A DNA stretch of 64,000 nt, from positions 162,686 to 226,685 of the forward strand of contig JAJFHV010000020.1 of NCBI GenBank assembly GCA_021775415.1, given 5' to 3'. This stretch comes from Hyphomicrobiales bacterium. Its GTDB lineage: Bacteria; Pseudomonadota; Alphaproteobacteria; Rhizobiales; Rhizobiaceae. The stretch's first letter is position 1, and each line of letters begins with the position of its first letter. The notes under the pieces are model-generated. The model had not been told where the DNA came from. It made no database searches and saw nothing but the letters and a program-made list of their open reading frames with translations. Of this stretch, positions 8,877-17,883 are shown one piece after another. The translations under genes and the position numbers were made by a program.

Positions 8877-10445
8877 TTACTTTGTCCACCTGTATAACCA
8901 GACTTCCGAAACTGTTTTTTTGTTCACCATCAACTGGGCCCGCATTTCCATTGCTGCAAGGTCACCTGGATAATAGGTAAATCCAACCCGTACCCCGCCG
9001 GTTGCAGGATTGCGCTGAACGATTGGCGGGCTGATTTTACCATTCCGGATGTTTATCACCGGATGTAGATCATCGAGATTTGTTGGAATTTTGTCGTGCG
9101 GGGCAAAATCTATGGTCATGATGCGCCCGCCACCATAGCGCGCGCCGGAACGGGTGTTTAAAACCTTCGAGACATTGCCGTCAGGTGCACAGTTTTTGCC
9201 CCAATTAAGGCGATAGCTCATCCGGTGTTCACTACCGGCAGCGATCGGTTTGGCGGGTCGCCAATAGGTGACGATATTGTCATAGATTTCGCGGTTCGCA
9301 GGAATTTCCACCAATGTTACCGCGCCCTTGCCCCAATCCTCTCCCGGTTCAATCCACATGCCGGGGCGGTTGTGGTAATGGGCCTCGAGATCGGCAAAAT
9401 CGTCCAGTTTGCGGGCACGCTGCATCAAGCCAAAACCGCGTGGGCTATTGTCGACGAAACTGCTTATCTGAAGGAGACTGGGGTTGGAAAGCGGCCGCCA
9501 CAAAATTTCACCGGCACCATTCGCTATCATCAACCCGTCATTATCGTGTACGGCTGGGCGGAAATCATCAAACCGTTTTCGATTGGTTTCATCAAACAGG
9601 AACATGCTGGTTTGAGGCGCGATACCGACATGCGTAAGATCAACTCTTGGATAAAGTGTCGCCTTCACATCCATAATCGTTGTTGTGCCAGGAATCAGTT
9701 CGAACTGATAAGCGCCTGCCACGCTTGGAGAATCGAGCAAAGCGTGGACGGTTACCTGCTCGCTGCCAGATATTGTGCGCTCTATCCAAAACTCGATGAA
9801 ATCCGGGAACTCTTCTCCCGTCGGGTCACCGGTATTTAATGCAAGACCCCGGCCAGAAAGCCCATAGGTGTCATTTCGCCCGATGGCACGGAAGTAGCTT
9901 GCCCCCTGGAAAACCGCAAATTCTTCCAGCTTTTTGGTGCCCTTGATGTCACCATGAACACGAAATCCAGAGAACCCCAGCGAGCCGGTTTCGGGGAGCT
10001 TGGGTACATGGGGACCCAGTTTGAAATTCGCAAGGCTGAAGTGAACCGGCCGCGCAGTTGCGTCTTCAACAATGTGAATGTCTACCGATTTGGTGAAATA
10101 CAATCCGGGAGCAAAAAACTGAACTTCAAAGGGGGTATCTTCGCCACGCCACAGGGTGGAGCCGGGGTGAAAGCGGATGTCGCGATACTGGTCATAATTC
10201 AGATCTAACCAGGGCTTTGGAACGTTTGGTCGTGGTTTATAGGAAACTTGGGCAAGGGCACGTGCTTTGGCAGCAACAAGCGAAGAATGAAATGGCGTTG
10301 GTTCCCCCAGTTTCATCAGTGGGCCGACGTCGCTTGAAACAAGCCCGCTTGCCATGGCACTTGTAAGTCCAAACGCATTGGCACCGGATAGCATCGCTGC
10401 TTTCCCGGCAATTCCCAATACGCTTCTTCTTGTTACATCAGCCAT
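8877..10445 (-). CDS. opgG: Periplasmic glucan biosynthesis protein OpgG/OpgD
   Basis: This is a 522-residue periplasmic protein of the MdoG family, needed to build or branch the glucan chain made by OpgH. The N-terminus is a twin-arginine signal (TRRSVLGIAGKAAML), then the all-beta MdoG domain from about residue 45 (LNYDQYRDIRF, SGFRVHGDI, YFRAIG, YGLSGRGLALNT). The Tat signal resembles OpgD more than Sec-exported E. coli OpgG, so the paralogue assignment is open. I prefer the second of two close Met codons because GAGGGA then stands 6 bases upstream; the other start would add only two residues. It lies between opgC and opgH with gaps of about 10 and 4 bases. Confidence 0.9.
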   Translation of the reverse strand: MADVTRRSVLGIAGKAAMLSGANAFGLTSAMASGLVSSDVGPLMKLGEPTPFHSSLVAAKARALAQVSYKPRPNVPKPWLDLNYDQYRDIRFHPGSTLWRGEDTPFEVQFFAPGLYFTKSVDIHIVEDATARPVHFSLANFKLGPHVPKLPETGSLGFSGFRVHGDIKGTKKLEEFAVFQGASYFRAIGRNDTYGLSGRGLALNTGDPTGEEFPDFIEFWIERTISGSEQVTVHALLDSPSVAGAYQFELIPGTTTIMDVKATLYPRVDLTHVGIAPQTSMFLFDETNRKRFDDFRPAVHDNDGLMIANGAGEILWRPLSNPSLLQISSFVDNSPRGFGLMQRARKLDDFADLEAHYHNRPGMWIEPGEDWGKGAVTLVEIPANREIYDNIVTYWRPAKPIAAGSEHRMSYRLNWGKNCAPDGNVSKVLNTRSGARYGGGRIMTIDFAPHDKIPTNLDDLHPVINIRNGKISPPIVQRNPATGGVRVGFTYYPGDLAAMEMRAQLMVNKKTVSEVWLYRWTK

Positions 10446-10455
10446 TCGCATTCCC

Positions 10456-11730
10456 TCAAATCGCCGTCTCGCGTTCGGGCACTTTTACCCCAACGACGTT
10501 ATCAACTGCTGGCTGCGGTATAGGCGTGGATTGGGAGGCGGGTTGTTTCCATGGTGTTTTTTTGTACCAGGATACCAGATAGGCCACTGCGATCATGCCG
10601 GTGAAGCCGGTCAAATTTGCCAGCGTAACAGTTGTCCAGTTGCGCCCAATCTGGTCCAGAACAAATCCAAGAAATCTGGCGATGACAAGGCCGGACATGA
10701 AGGTCGCAAGCGCCTGTTGGCCTACCTTGTGGACCACTTGAACGAAATATCTTCCATAACGCCCAAATGTAAGATTGCTTCCACCAGGACCGGCAAGGAG
10801 CCATGCAAGGTAAGCGATGGCAAGAAAATGAATGTATCGTAGCAGACCGAAATCAGACTTACCGACGTGAACAATATACTGGTAGCTGAAATCCGAAGAA
10901 TTTTTAAACGGCTTGATGAAACCACGCATTTGCGCAAGTTCGGGAAACTCCCGCAGTAGTCTGAAATAGGCAAATGGAATGGTAATCAAGATCATGGCGA
11001 TTGAGGCTATCACTATCTTGCGGTTGATCGGTGGTGCCGGCAGCCAACCGGACATGAAAGCAAAGCCGGTAAAGAACACCAGTTGCCAGCCAAACGGGTT
11101 GAAGTACCACTCACGGTTCGACCAGGGTTCTGCTGGAAACTGCGCCAGTGAAAATTGCGCTGCAAGCCATACGGCAATCACAAAAAACGCAACGGCTGCA
11201 AATCCGATACGATGAAGTGCCATAACGATCGGCACCATGAACAGGATGCCGATATACATCGGCAGGATGTCGAACAGGTTCGGCACATAGGTAAGGGTCA
11301 TCAAACCGAACAGGTTGGGTACAGTATCCTTGAAGAAATGCTGAAGGTTCAAGCCACTGATGTAGTTTTTTTCAAACGCGCCGGTGGCATCGAGGCCGGC
11401 CAGCATGAATGCGACGACAAAAAACAGACCGATGTGTGCCCAGTAAACCTGCCAGATGCGCTGCAGGATTCGGGCTGTCCCCATCATCCATCCACGGGTT
11501 GAAAATATTTTTCCAAATGCGATCGCTGAGGCCATGCCGGAGCAAAACACAAAAATTTCGGTAGCATCGGAAAAGCCAAATCGGGCCGGAATCCACAAGG
11601 TGTAATAATTTCCGGGCATATGGGCGATAAAGATGATGAACATGCCGATACCGCGAAAAAAATCGAGGCGTGGGTCCCGCATGGTCGTAGTGCGCTCTGC
11701 TGGATCAGGAATGTGCTTCATATCGTTCAT
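10456..11730 (-). CDS. opgC: OpgC-type membrane acyltransferase
   Basis: A 424-residue polytopic inner-membrane protein of the OpgC/acyltransferase-3-like group that adds succinyl residues to osmoregulated periplasmic glucans. It begins with the family motif RDPRLDFFRGIGMFIIFIAHMPGNYY and continues with about ten hydrophobic segments. DATEIFVFCSGMASAIAFG near residue 55 is conserved in OpgC. It is the first opg gene of the minus-strand operon, 55 bases downstream of a TPR-like protein gene. Substituting the glucan with succinate gives it negative charge in the periplasm; that function is family knowledge, not visible in the sequence. Confidence 0.88.
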   Translation of the reverse strand: MNDMKHIPDPAERTTTMRDPRLDFFRGIGMFIIFIAHMPGNYYTLWIPARFGFSDATEIFVFCSGMASAIAFGKIFSTRGWMMGTARILQRIWQVYWAHIGLFFVVAFMLAGLDATGAFEKNYISGLNLQHFFKDTVPNLFGLMTLTYVPNLFDILPMYIGILFMVPIVMALHRIGFAAVAFFVIAVWLAAQFSLAQFPAEPWSNREWYFNPFGWQLVFFTGFAFMSGWLPAPPINRKIVIASIAMILITIPFAYFRLLREFPELAQMRGFIKPFKNSSDFSYQYIVHVGKSDFGLLRYIHFLAIAYLAWLLAGPGGSNLTFGRYGRYFVQVVHKVGQQALATFMSGLVIARFLGFVLDQIGRNWTTVTLANLTGFTGMIAVAYLVSWYKKTPWKQPASQSTPIPQPAVDNVVGVKVPERETAI

Positions 11731-11784
11731 CGTATTAGAGTGACCTTAAAACTGCCCGGTCCGGGTTTTCAACTCTTTTGCAGA

Positions 11785-13176
11785 TCAGGCAACATCGATT
11801 GCGGCAAGATCATTATTGTCCGGAACCCTGGATGGCATCCGGTTGCTATCAAGTACCACCCATCGGCTCTCAGAGTACCCGTCTCGATGTCCGCGATGCA
11901 AATCGCGTTCGCGCAGCAAATTGCGGGCCTGGGGCCCAAGGCCGGCGCGGATTGCAGACTCGATTGTCAGTCGCTCGAACACGTCTCTTTGTGCGTGACT
12001 GCCACCGACGAATTGCATTTCGGGCCGTGCCGCTATCAGATTGTGATAGGCGTTTTCAAAATTCTGGTCCCGGAATGCTTCAAGGCCATTTGCTGCGGCC
12101 AAACCTGGATGAGAAATTATGGCAGACATTTCACATCCGTTTCTGTGGTTGTGACACTGTTCCATGTTACCGACCAACAGGGTTGCGGCCTCCTGGTCGT
12201 TGTTGCCGCAAAGTGCCATCAGATAGTGGAGATCGGCGAAGGCGAGACAATTGTCGCCTGTCCGATGTGCTGCCAGTTCGGCCAGTTCCTGCCAACGATT
12301 GCCCACATCGACACTCTCGAACTCAAGGCGCATGAGTACAGATGTGGCATTGGCAATATCGCGGTAGTCATCAGTTTTGTCGGAGCGGATTTTCTCGTCG
12401 TACAAAGCCAGTACCTCGTCAAAATTCCCAAGATCGAGATGCATCAGGGCGATGTGCCACCAGACATGATAGCGAAAATTGTTACAGTGTTCCCAGGCTT
12501 GTTCCTTGCCGCCAAGCCACGACAAGCCATCTTGTGGTCGCCCGGTCATGTCGTAAACATGGGCCACCGCGTGGAGGCCCCAGGCATCGTCGGGGGCAAG
12601 TTCCAGACCTTTGCGGCCGGTAGCTTCCGCAAGCCTGTACTCGCCTGCTTCCTCGAGGGCGAATGCATGGCAACCCATAAAATATCCACTGGCGGGATGG
12701 TCTTCCCGGTAGGCATCTACGGTTCGCTCCAATGAGCGTCGCATGCCTGGGCCATCACCCAACATAAACCGGATTGCCTGACTCATTTTCATGGCAAGTG
12801 CATCATGGGGCCATTTGGCCAGAACCTGTTCCATTGCCTGTACGGCTTCGCCGGGTTTGCCGTTCAACCAGCTGCCCAGAGCATCGATATAAAGGGATTC
12901 GCGTTTGGTGACTGGATTTTCAGTGCTACAGGCTACGGCTTTGGCATGGGCTTGTGCGGCGGTATCAAACAATTCTCGACGCGCAAGAAGCAAGGAGAAC
13001 AAGCCGCGGCATGTATGGCCCAGCGCGAAATCTGGTTCAATCTTGAGTGTATCCCCAAGTGATTGTGCCGTGGAAGCGGAATGAGCCAGGAAACCTCGCA
13101 GAGTTTCATTCCAGGGAACCAGTGACGCCTTGTCGGTTAGGGTTACACAGCATCCAAACAGGTCGTCATCAGTCAT
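11785..13176 (-). CDS. TTC38-like tetratricopeptide-repeat protein
   Basis: A 463-residue soluble protein built of helical pairs with TPR-like spacing, for example HAFALEEAGEYRLAEATGRKGLELAPDD and AHVYDMTGRPQDGL. It resembles the widespread TTC38-like family, whose biochemical function is unknown. The conserved central motif W...HAVAHVYDMTGR...W...NNFRYHVWWH, rich in His and Trp, is the recognisable part. No signal peptide or membrane segment is visible. I start at the second Met (TDDDLFG) because GGAG lies 6 bases before it, whereas the first Met lacks a ribosome site. It is 55 bases upstream of opgC on the same strand and may share a transcript, but a link to glucan synthesis is only positional. 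Confidence 0.7.
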   Translation of the reverse strand: MTDDDLFGCCVTLTDKASLVPWNETLRGFLAHSASTAQSLGDTLKIEPDFALGHTCRGLFSLLLARRELFDTAAQAHAKAVACSTENPVTKRESLYIDALGSWLNGKPGEAVQAMEQVLAKWPHDALAMKMSQAIRFMLGDGPGMRRSLERTVDAYREDHPASGYFMGCHAFALEEAGEYRLAEATGRKGLELAPDDAWGLHAVAHVYDMTGRPQDGLSWLGGKEQAWEHCNNFRYHVWWHIALMHLDLGNFDEVLALYDEKIRSDKTDDYRDIANATSVLMRLEFESVDVGNRWQELAELAAHRTGDNCLAFADLHYLMALCGNNDQEAATLLVGNMEQCHNHRNGCEMSAIISHPGLAAANGLEAFRDQNFENAYHNLIAARPEMQFVGGSHAQRDVFERLTIESAIRAGLGPQARNLLRERDLHRGHRDGYSESRWVVLDSNRMPSRVPDNNDLAAIDVA

Positions 13177-13502
13177 CGCATTCTCCGATTTACGCATATT
13201 ATATTTCTTAGTGGCTCAACTAGTTATAAAGCATTGCCCGCGCGGTGATTTCAAAGATAGGTGAGTGTGCGTCACACACTGTTCACGGTCTATTGATTGG
13301 ATAGAGGATTGCACAGGCAGGCTTCAAGGACAGAATAACGATTACACAAACAGTTGAACCGGCATAAGCTAACGGTCGAAACAGGAAATTGCATTGTTTT
13401 TACCCACACAACACCCAAGTCCAGTTCAGGCATATGCAATAATTGTGGCGATTTTGCTGTTGTTCGAGACCGCGATTGCGGCACAGGGAATTGCGGAATA
13501 GG
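13177..13502. other. 326-base intergenic region
   Basis: No established gene or RNA is recognised here. It separates the TPR-protein gene from the upstream TPP-enzyme gene, both on the minus strand, so it should contain the promoter of the TPR-opg unit and the end of the TPP transcript. On the plus strand a 35-codon frame (TTG at 13394, stop 13499-13501) encodes a short hydrophobic segment and has AGGA 6-8 bases upstream; it is too weak to call a gene and is listed among the findings. Confidence 0.4.
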
Positions 13503-15128
13503 TCAAAATTTTCCGTCATAGGATTTGCGACCAATTCGGCAGGCAAGGATTGTGAATGTATCGCGCTGGAGGGCGGATAACGTTTCTTTTTCCAGCGAAG
13601 ATGTATTGTCTATCCAGACACCATGACCCCCGAGTGCTTTTGCAATGGCGGGGAAATCTGAGCCGGTAAAATCGACTCCCAGATTGGGTCTTCCAGAGGC
13701 GCGTTGTTTCATCTCGATGAGCGTCAGGCTTTCATCGACCAACACCACGATCACAACGGGAATGTTATATTCGCGAAGTGTTGCGAGCTCACCCAGGCCC
13801 ATTTCAAGTCCGGCGTCGCCAACAAAAGCGATCACAGGTGTTTCGGGGTTGGCAAGTTTGTAGCCGGCTGCGATGGGCACCGCACAGGCCATTGTGCAAA
13901 GGGCGGAAGATTGCAGCAGGGTTTTGGGAGATGGACAGTGCCACATCTGGCTCAACAGAATCCGGTGCGCGCCACTGTCGGCTGTTGCAACAGTTTCTGT
14001 CGGCATAATTGTGCGGAGTGTTTCAAATACCACATCCGGTCCGAATTCATCACCAGATGCGAACGTCTCGTGCAGGGCGCTGCGCAAGTTTGCTGCATAT
14101 TGGGGAATATCATTCCTGCCCGGGTTCATTGCCGTGCCGAGCTTTTCAAGAGCAGGGCCGATCGCGTTTGAAATTGTGTGAGTAACCTCGTGCATTGCGT
14201 GTTTGCGTTCCACTGAAGTAATTTCAATCACTGGAACATTAGTCGGCCACGGATTGCGCCAGCCGATGCGCATTTCAATTGGGTCATAGCCTAGCAACAA
14301 AATGCAGTCGGATTGCTGAATTGCAGGAAGAACAAGTTTGTCTGCCTTCGGTGAAAGCCCCGCCCCGCCAATTGCCAGTCCATCTCGCTCGTCTATCAGG
14401 CCTTTTGCCTTGTAGGTGGTGAGCAGGGGAATGTTGAATTTGTGACAAAACGCTTCAATTGCGGGACCCGCATTTTCATTCACCGCGTCAACGCCGGCAA
14501 TCGCGATTGGGTTTTTGGCCTCGCCCAACAGTTTCGCGCATTTCGGAATTTGCGCTTCATCCATCGATTGTGTCGACGTTACATTTGGCACGATGGTTTC
14601 AGGAAGCTGTTCTGTTGCCGGATTTTCAGCGACGGAAACCGGAACATCAAGATGCACCGGACCTAATTGTGACTCCCGGGTAATTGCGATGGCCTCACGC
14701 GTCACCTGGGCGGTGGTTGAGGGCGTGGCTGTAAGCGTGGCTTTGACGACCGGTGCCAGCATCGCGCCATGGTCGAAAATCTGATGCGTGTAGGTCTTTG
14801 CTTCTTCGGCATCCACGCACCCGGAAATGAAGATCAGTGGCACCCTGTCTTGCATGGCGTTGGCGACCACATTAACCGCATTGGCAACCCCGGGTCCAAG
14901 CGTTGCAATCAGCACAGGTGGAAAACCGTCTGCCTGCCAAGCTCCCTCGGCCATGAAACCTGCAGCATTTTCGTGTTTGGTGAGAATGAACTCGATGCCC
15001 TCATGGGCAAGCGCCTCGATGATTGCCAGAACCTCGCCGCCAGGAATTCCGAATGCCCGCTTACAACCATGTGCCGCAAGCGTTGCGGCAAGCAGTTGGG
15101 CACCAGTAGGATTTTGATTGGATGACAT
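13503..15128 (-). CDS. TPP-dependent 2-keto acid enzyme (acetolactate synthase-like)
   Basis: A 541-residue three-domain TPP enzyme. The N-terminal domain has FGIPGGEVLAIIEAL and the catalytic Glu in LTKHENAAGFMAEG; LGPGVANAVNVVANA follows. The middle domain spans about residues 190-320. The C-terminal TPP motif is unusual: GDAGLEMGLGELATLRE replaces GDGG, and the usual NN metal ligand is replaced by an Asp in VLVDESLTLIEMKQ. The enzyme class (synthase, decarboxylase or lyase) is therefore uncertain. I start at MSSNQN; longer frames reach TTG or ATG codons upstream without a better ribosome site. It is divergent from the radical SAM cluster with about 210 bases between, which suggests co-regulation but does not prove a shared pathway. 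Confidence 0.8.
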   Translation of the reverse strand: MSSNQNPTGAQLLAATLAAHGCKRAFGIPGGEVLAIIEALAHEGIEFILTKHENAAGFMAEGAWQADGFPPVLIATLGPGVANAVNVVANAMQDRVPLIFISGCVDAEEAKTYTHQIFDHGAMLAPVVKATLTATPSTTAQVTREAIAITRESQLGPVHLDVPVSVAENPATEQLPETIVPNVTSTQSMDEAQIPKCAKLLGEAKNPIAIAGVDAVNENAGPAIEAFCHKFNIPLLTTYKAKGLIDERDGLAIGGAGLSPKADKLVLPAIQQSDCILLLGYDPIEMRIGWRNPWPTNVPVIEITSVERKHAMHEVTHTISNAIGPALEKLGTAMNPGRNDIPQYAANLRSALHETFASGDEFGPDVVFETLRTIMPTETVATADSGAHRILLSQMWHCPSPKTLLQSSALCTMACAVPIAAGYKLANPETPVIAFVGDAGLEMGLGELATLREYNIPVVIVVLVDESLTLIEMKQRASGRPNLGVDFTGSDFPAIAKALGGHGVWIDNTSSLEKETLSALQRDTFTILACRIGRKSYDGKF

Positions 15129-15340
15129 TCTGTTTGGTTCCGGTTGCGATTTGAAGCGGCCCATCTGCCGCGAGTCGGTGTACAATGAAACCCCTGAACC
15201 ATCAATTCAATGTGAATAAACTACATCTACGGGTGAATGGCGTGCCCTTGTCAAACGGGGAGCGGGTTTTGTATGTACATTGCAACATCATTCGCCAGTG
15301 GGCTTTCTACATCCACCGCAAATTTGAAGGAACAAGTTAT

Positions 15341-16300
15341 ATGGCCATCGGCCTTGATACTTCACTGTTGGAAAGGCCCGGAAAATTTTCAGACCCGGCT
15401 GTGACTGCAAAAGGTGAACAAAGAGCCCGTATTGGCCTTGGGGCACTGAAGACCCTGTGGTTCAATACCGGCACGCTTTGCAATTTGGCCTGCACGAACT
15501 GTTATATTGAGTCGACTCCCAAAAATGACCGGCTCGTCTATCTAAGTGTCGCTGAAGTTGAGCAGTATCTTGATGAAATTCGGGATAACAGTCTGGGTAC
15601 CAAGGAGATAGGAATTACCGGCGGTGAGCCTTTCATGAATCCGGAAATTATCGACATCATGGAACTGGCTCTGGCTCGGGGGTTTCGATTGTTGGTATTG
15701 ACCAATGCCATGCGCCCGATGATGAAATGCGAAAAAGAATTGTTACGGCTGAAAGAGGCCTATGGCTCAGCGATGACGTTGAGGGTTTCTGTCGATCATT
15801 TCAAAAAATCACTGCATGAAGAAGAACGCGGAGCCCATAGCTGGGCCCCGATGATGCTCGGCTTTGAGTGGTTGGCTCGCAACGGATTTCAAATTGATGT
15901 GGCCGGACGCACCCGATGGGGTGAAAACGAGGCAGAGTTGAGAGTTGGTTTTGCGAGCCTGTTCAAGGATCATGGCATTGCGATAGATGCACATGACAAC
16001 AAACAACTGGTGTTGTTTCCGGAAATGGATGCCGAAGCGGAAGTGCCGGAAATTACTGTCGATTGCTGGGATATCCTGAACGTTGATCCCGGTGACATGA
16101 TGTGTGCGTCTTCGCGCATGGTGGTAAAACACAAGGGACAGGATCAACCTTCCGTAATGGCTTGCACTTTGCTTGCCTACGACGAACAGTTCAATTTAGG
16201 CAACACCCTGGAAGGTGCGGCTGTTCCTGTTGCGCTTAATCATCCGCATTGTTCCAAATTTTGCGTTCTTGGTGGTGGTGCCTGCAGTGCAGGTGAATAA
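15341..16300 (+). CDS. Radical SAM enzyme with C-terminal auxiliary Cys cluster
   Basis: A 319-residue radical SAM protein. The [4Fe-4S] motif is CNLACTNC (CxxxCxxC) near residue 46, followed by the SAM-binding GITGGEPF. The C-terminal third is Cys-rich: MMCASSRMVVK, MACTLLAYD and HPHCSKFCVLGGGACS, which looks like ligands for one or two auxiliary Fe-S clusters (SPASM/twitch-like). I start at MAIGLDTS because AAGGAAC stands just upstream; the longer frame adds 52 unconserved residues. It is not ArsS, whose C-terminal domain differs. The next three genes encode an MTA-phosphorylase-type enzyme and two arsenosugar-type transferases, so it probably makes or modifies a deoxyadenosyl-derived or sugar intermediate. 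The reaction is unknown. Confidence 0.85.
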   Translation: MAIGLDTSLLERPGKFSDPAVTAKGEQRARIGLGALKTLWFNTGTLCNLACTNCYIESTPKNDRLVYLSVAEVEQYLDEIRDNSLGTKEIGITGGEPFMNPEIIDIMELALARGFRLLVLTNAMRPMMKCEKELLRLKEAYGSAMTLRVSVDHFKKSLHEEERGAHSWAPMMLGFEWLARNGFQIDVAGRTRWGENEAELRVGFASLFKDHGIAIDAHDNKQLVLFPEMDAEAEVPEITVDCWDILNVDPGDMMCASSRMVVKHKGQDQPSVMACTLLAYDEQFNLGNTLEGAAVPVALNHPHCSKFCVLGGGACSAGE

Positions 16301-16343
16301 TAAATACAAGATTTCATAATCTCGAGGGCTGGAGGGACGACAA

Positions 16344-17189
16344 GTGCTGGCAATTATTGGTGGAACCGGCCTCTACAAGGTTGACGCATTGGAAGTTATT
16401 TCCGAGATCGAAGTTGATACCCCATTTGGAAAACCGTCTGCGCCGGTCATGAAAGCCCGGCTTGGCGAGCAGGAAGTGTTGTTCCTTCCCCGGCATGGCT
16501 CGGGCCACAAGTTTTTGCCGCATGAGATTAATTATCGTGCGAACATATTTGCACTGAAAAAATCAGGCGCCCGGATGATTCTCGGGTTTTCTGCTGTAGG
16601 TAGTTTGAGGGAGGAAATTCCTCCCGGTGACTTTGCTATTCCGGAGCAGTATTTTGACTGGACGCGCGGAAACCGCGAACTTACTTTTTTTGGTGATGGT
16701 ATTGCTGCACATATTTCAACCGCAGTTCCAACCTGTCCTGATCTTACCCGGTGGATTGCGACAACGGCCAAGGCGCTCAACATTCCATTGCATACCGGCA
16801 AAACCTACGCCTGTGTGGAGGGTCCGCGACTGGGTACAAGAGCGGAAAGCAATTTCATGCGTCAGTCTGGATGCGATCTGGTTGGCATGACCAATATCCC
16901 GGAAGTATTTTTGGCGCGTGAAGCGCAGCTTTGTTATGCGACGATCGGTATATCAACCGACTATGATTGCTGGCTGGATGATCCGGCACATCATGTGAGT
17001 GTTGCGGATGTAATAGAGCGGTTTGGGGCTAGTCTGGAAACTGCCAAAACACTGTTGATTGCGCTGCTCAAATCTCCACTGCCGAAAATTGACGAAGAAT
17101 ATCGACAGGCACTCAAAATGGCGGTGTTAACCCCGGATGATGCGATCGCGCCTGAGAAGCTTGAGATGCTGGCCGTGCTTCGGGAATAG
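16344..17189 (+). CDS. mtnP: S-methyl-5'-thioadenosine phosphorylase-type enzyme
   Basis: A 281-residue nucleoside phosphorylase starting at GTG. Motifs in order: IIGGTGLYKV, phosphate-binding LPRHGSGHKFLPHEINYRANI, CVEGPRLGTRAE, GMTNIPEVFLAREAQLCYA and ISTDYDCW. The Asp residues of TDYD are the adenine-specific signature of MTA phosphorylases; purine nucleoside phosphorylases have Asn there. The enzyme splits 5'-methylthioadenosine into adenine and 5-methylthioribose-1-phosphate. Because it sits between a radical SAM enzyme and two transferases rather than with mtnA or other salvage genes, it may act on a different 5'-substituted 5'-deoxyadenosine. Spacing is 43 bases after the radical SAM gene and 10 bases before the next. 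Confidence 0.85.
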   Translation: MLAIIGGTGLYKVDALEVISEIEVDTPFGKPSAPVMKARLGEQEVLFLPRHGSGHKFLPHEINYRANIFALKKSGARMILGFSAVGSLREEIPPGDFAIPEQYFDWTRGNRELTFFGDGIAAHISTAVPTCPDLTRWIATTAKALNIPLHTGKTYACVEGPRLGTRAESNFMRQSGCDLVGMTNIPEVFLAREAQLCYATIGISTDYDCWLDDPAHHVSVADVIERFGASLETAKTLLIALLKSPLPKIDEEYRQALKMAVLTPDDAIAPEKLEMLAVLRE

Positions 17190-17199
17190 GGGCATTGGT

Positions 17200-17883
17200 A
17201 TGCTTTCCGTCGTTATTCCCCTTGCACCCGATGAGACCGAATTACCGGAACTTGTTTCCCAGTTGCAAAGCCTTCCTTCAGATAGCGAAATCATACTGGC
17301 TTATGATGAGCACGCTGCGAAACCAAAATCCGGTGCACGAAATTTATGCGTGAAGCCCCGTGCGATATCGGTTAGTTCTGGCCGGGCCGGCCAAATGAAT
17401 GCCGCTGCCAAGTCTGCGAAAGGAGACTATCTGTGGTTTTTACATGCGGATTCACGGTTGGATGCGAATACCATTTCCGCACTGCTTGAGTGTATCAATC
17501 AGGAAGAGGATGCATTGTATTATCATGATCTGGCATTTTTGCCGGATGGACCAAGTACTATGCCAATCAATGCCTGGGGCGTAAAATTCAGATCAAACTG
17601 GCTGAAGACGCCGTTTGGTGATCAAGGGTTTTGTGTTCGTCGCGAAGTCTTTTACCAGATAGGCCGATATTGTGAAGACGCTCCTTACGGGGAAGATCAC
17701 CTGCTGGTCTGGCAAGCGCTGCAGGCGGGTGTGCCGGTTCGCTCAACCGGTGCAAGGCTCTTTACCAGTGCACGCAAGTACTCGAAAAACGGCTGGCTTA
17801 AAACAACACTCAAGCATATTTATCTTTGGGCGGTACAGGCAGCGCCCGAGTTGGTGACTTTGCTAAGGAAGCGTTTGTCATGA
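17200..17883 (+). CDS. TIGR04283-type family 2 glycosyltransferase
   Basis: This is a 227-residue GT-A fold glycosyltransferase. It starts VIPLAPDETELPELVSQL and carries the subgroup motif SGRAGQMNAAAKSAKGDYLWFLHADSRL, where HAD serves as the metal/nucleotide DXD-like site. FGDQGFCVRREVF and GEDHLLVWQAL follow, matching the acceptor-side motifs of the group named for arsenosugar biosynthesis (also called rSAM-associated transferase 2). It ends in a basic, amphipathic helix that could touch the membrane. I choose the Met before LSVVIPL, with AGGGG 8-9 bases upstream. The following gene overlaps by four bases (ATGA), so the two transferases are translationally coupled. Confidence 0.83.
   Translation: MLSVVIPLAPDETELPELVSQLQSLPSDSEIILAYDEHAAKPKSGARNLCVKPRAISVSSGRAGQMNAAAKSAKGDYLWFLHADSRLDANTISALLECINQEEDALYYHDLAFLPDGPSTMPINAWGVKFRSNWLKTPFGDQGFCVRREVFYQIGRYCEDAPYGEDHLLVWQALQAGVPVRSTGARLFTSARKYSKNGWLKTTLKHIYLWAVQAAPELVTLLRKRLS

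Noticed and set aside
11620..12735. 371-codon plus-strand frame opposite opgC and the TPR-like gene
   Set aside because: It spans the boundary between two well supported minus-strand genes and has the Cys/His-rich composition of an antisense shadow.
15341..16300. Radical SAM gene as ArsS
   Set aside because: The CxxxCxxC core fits any radical SAM enzyme, but the C-terminal half has the CxxSRMVVK / HPHCxxFCVLGGG pattern instead of the ArsS C-terminal domain, and no arsM is present.
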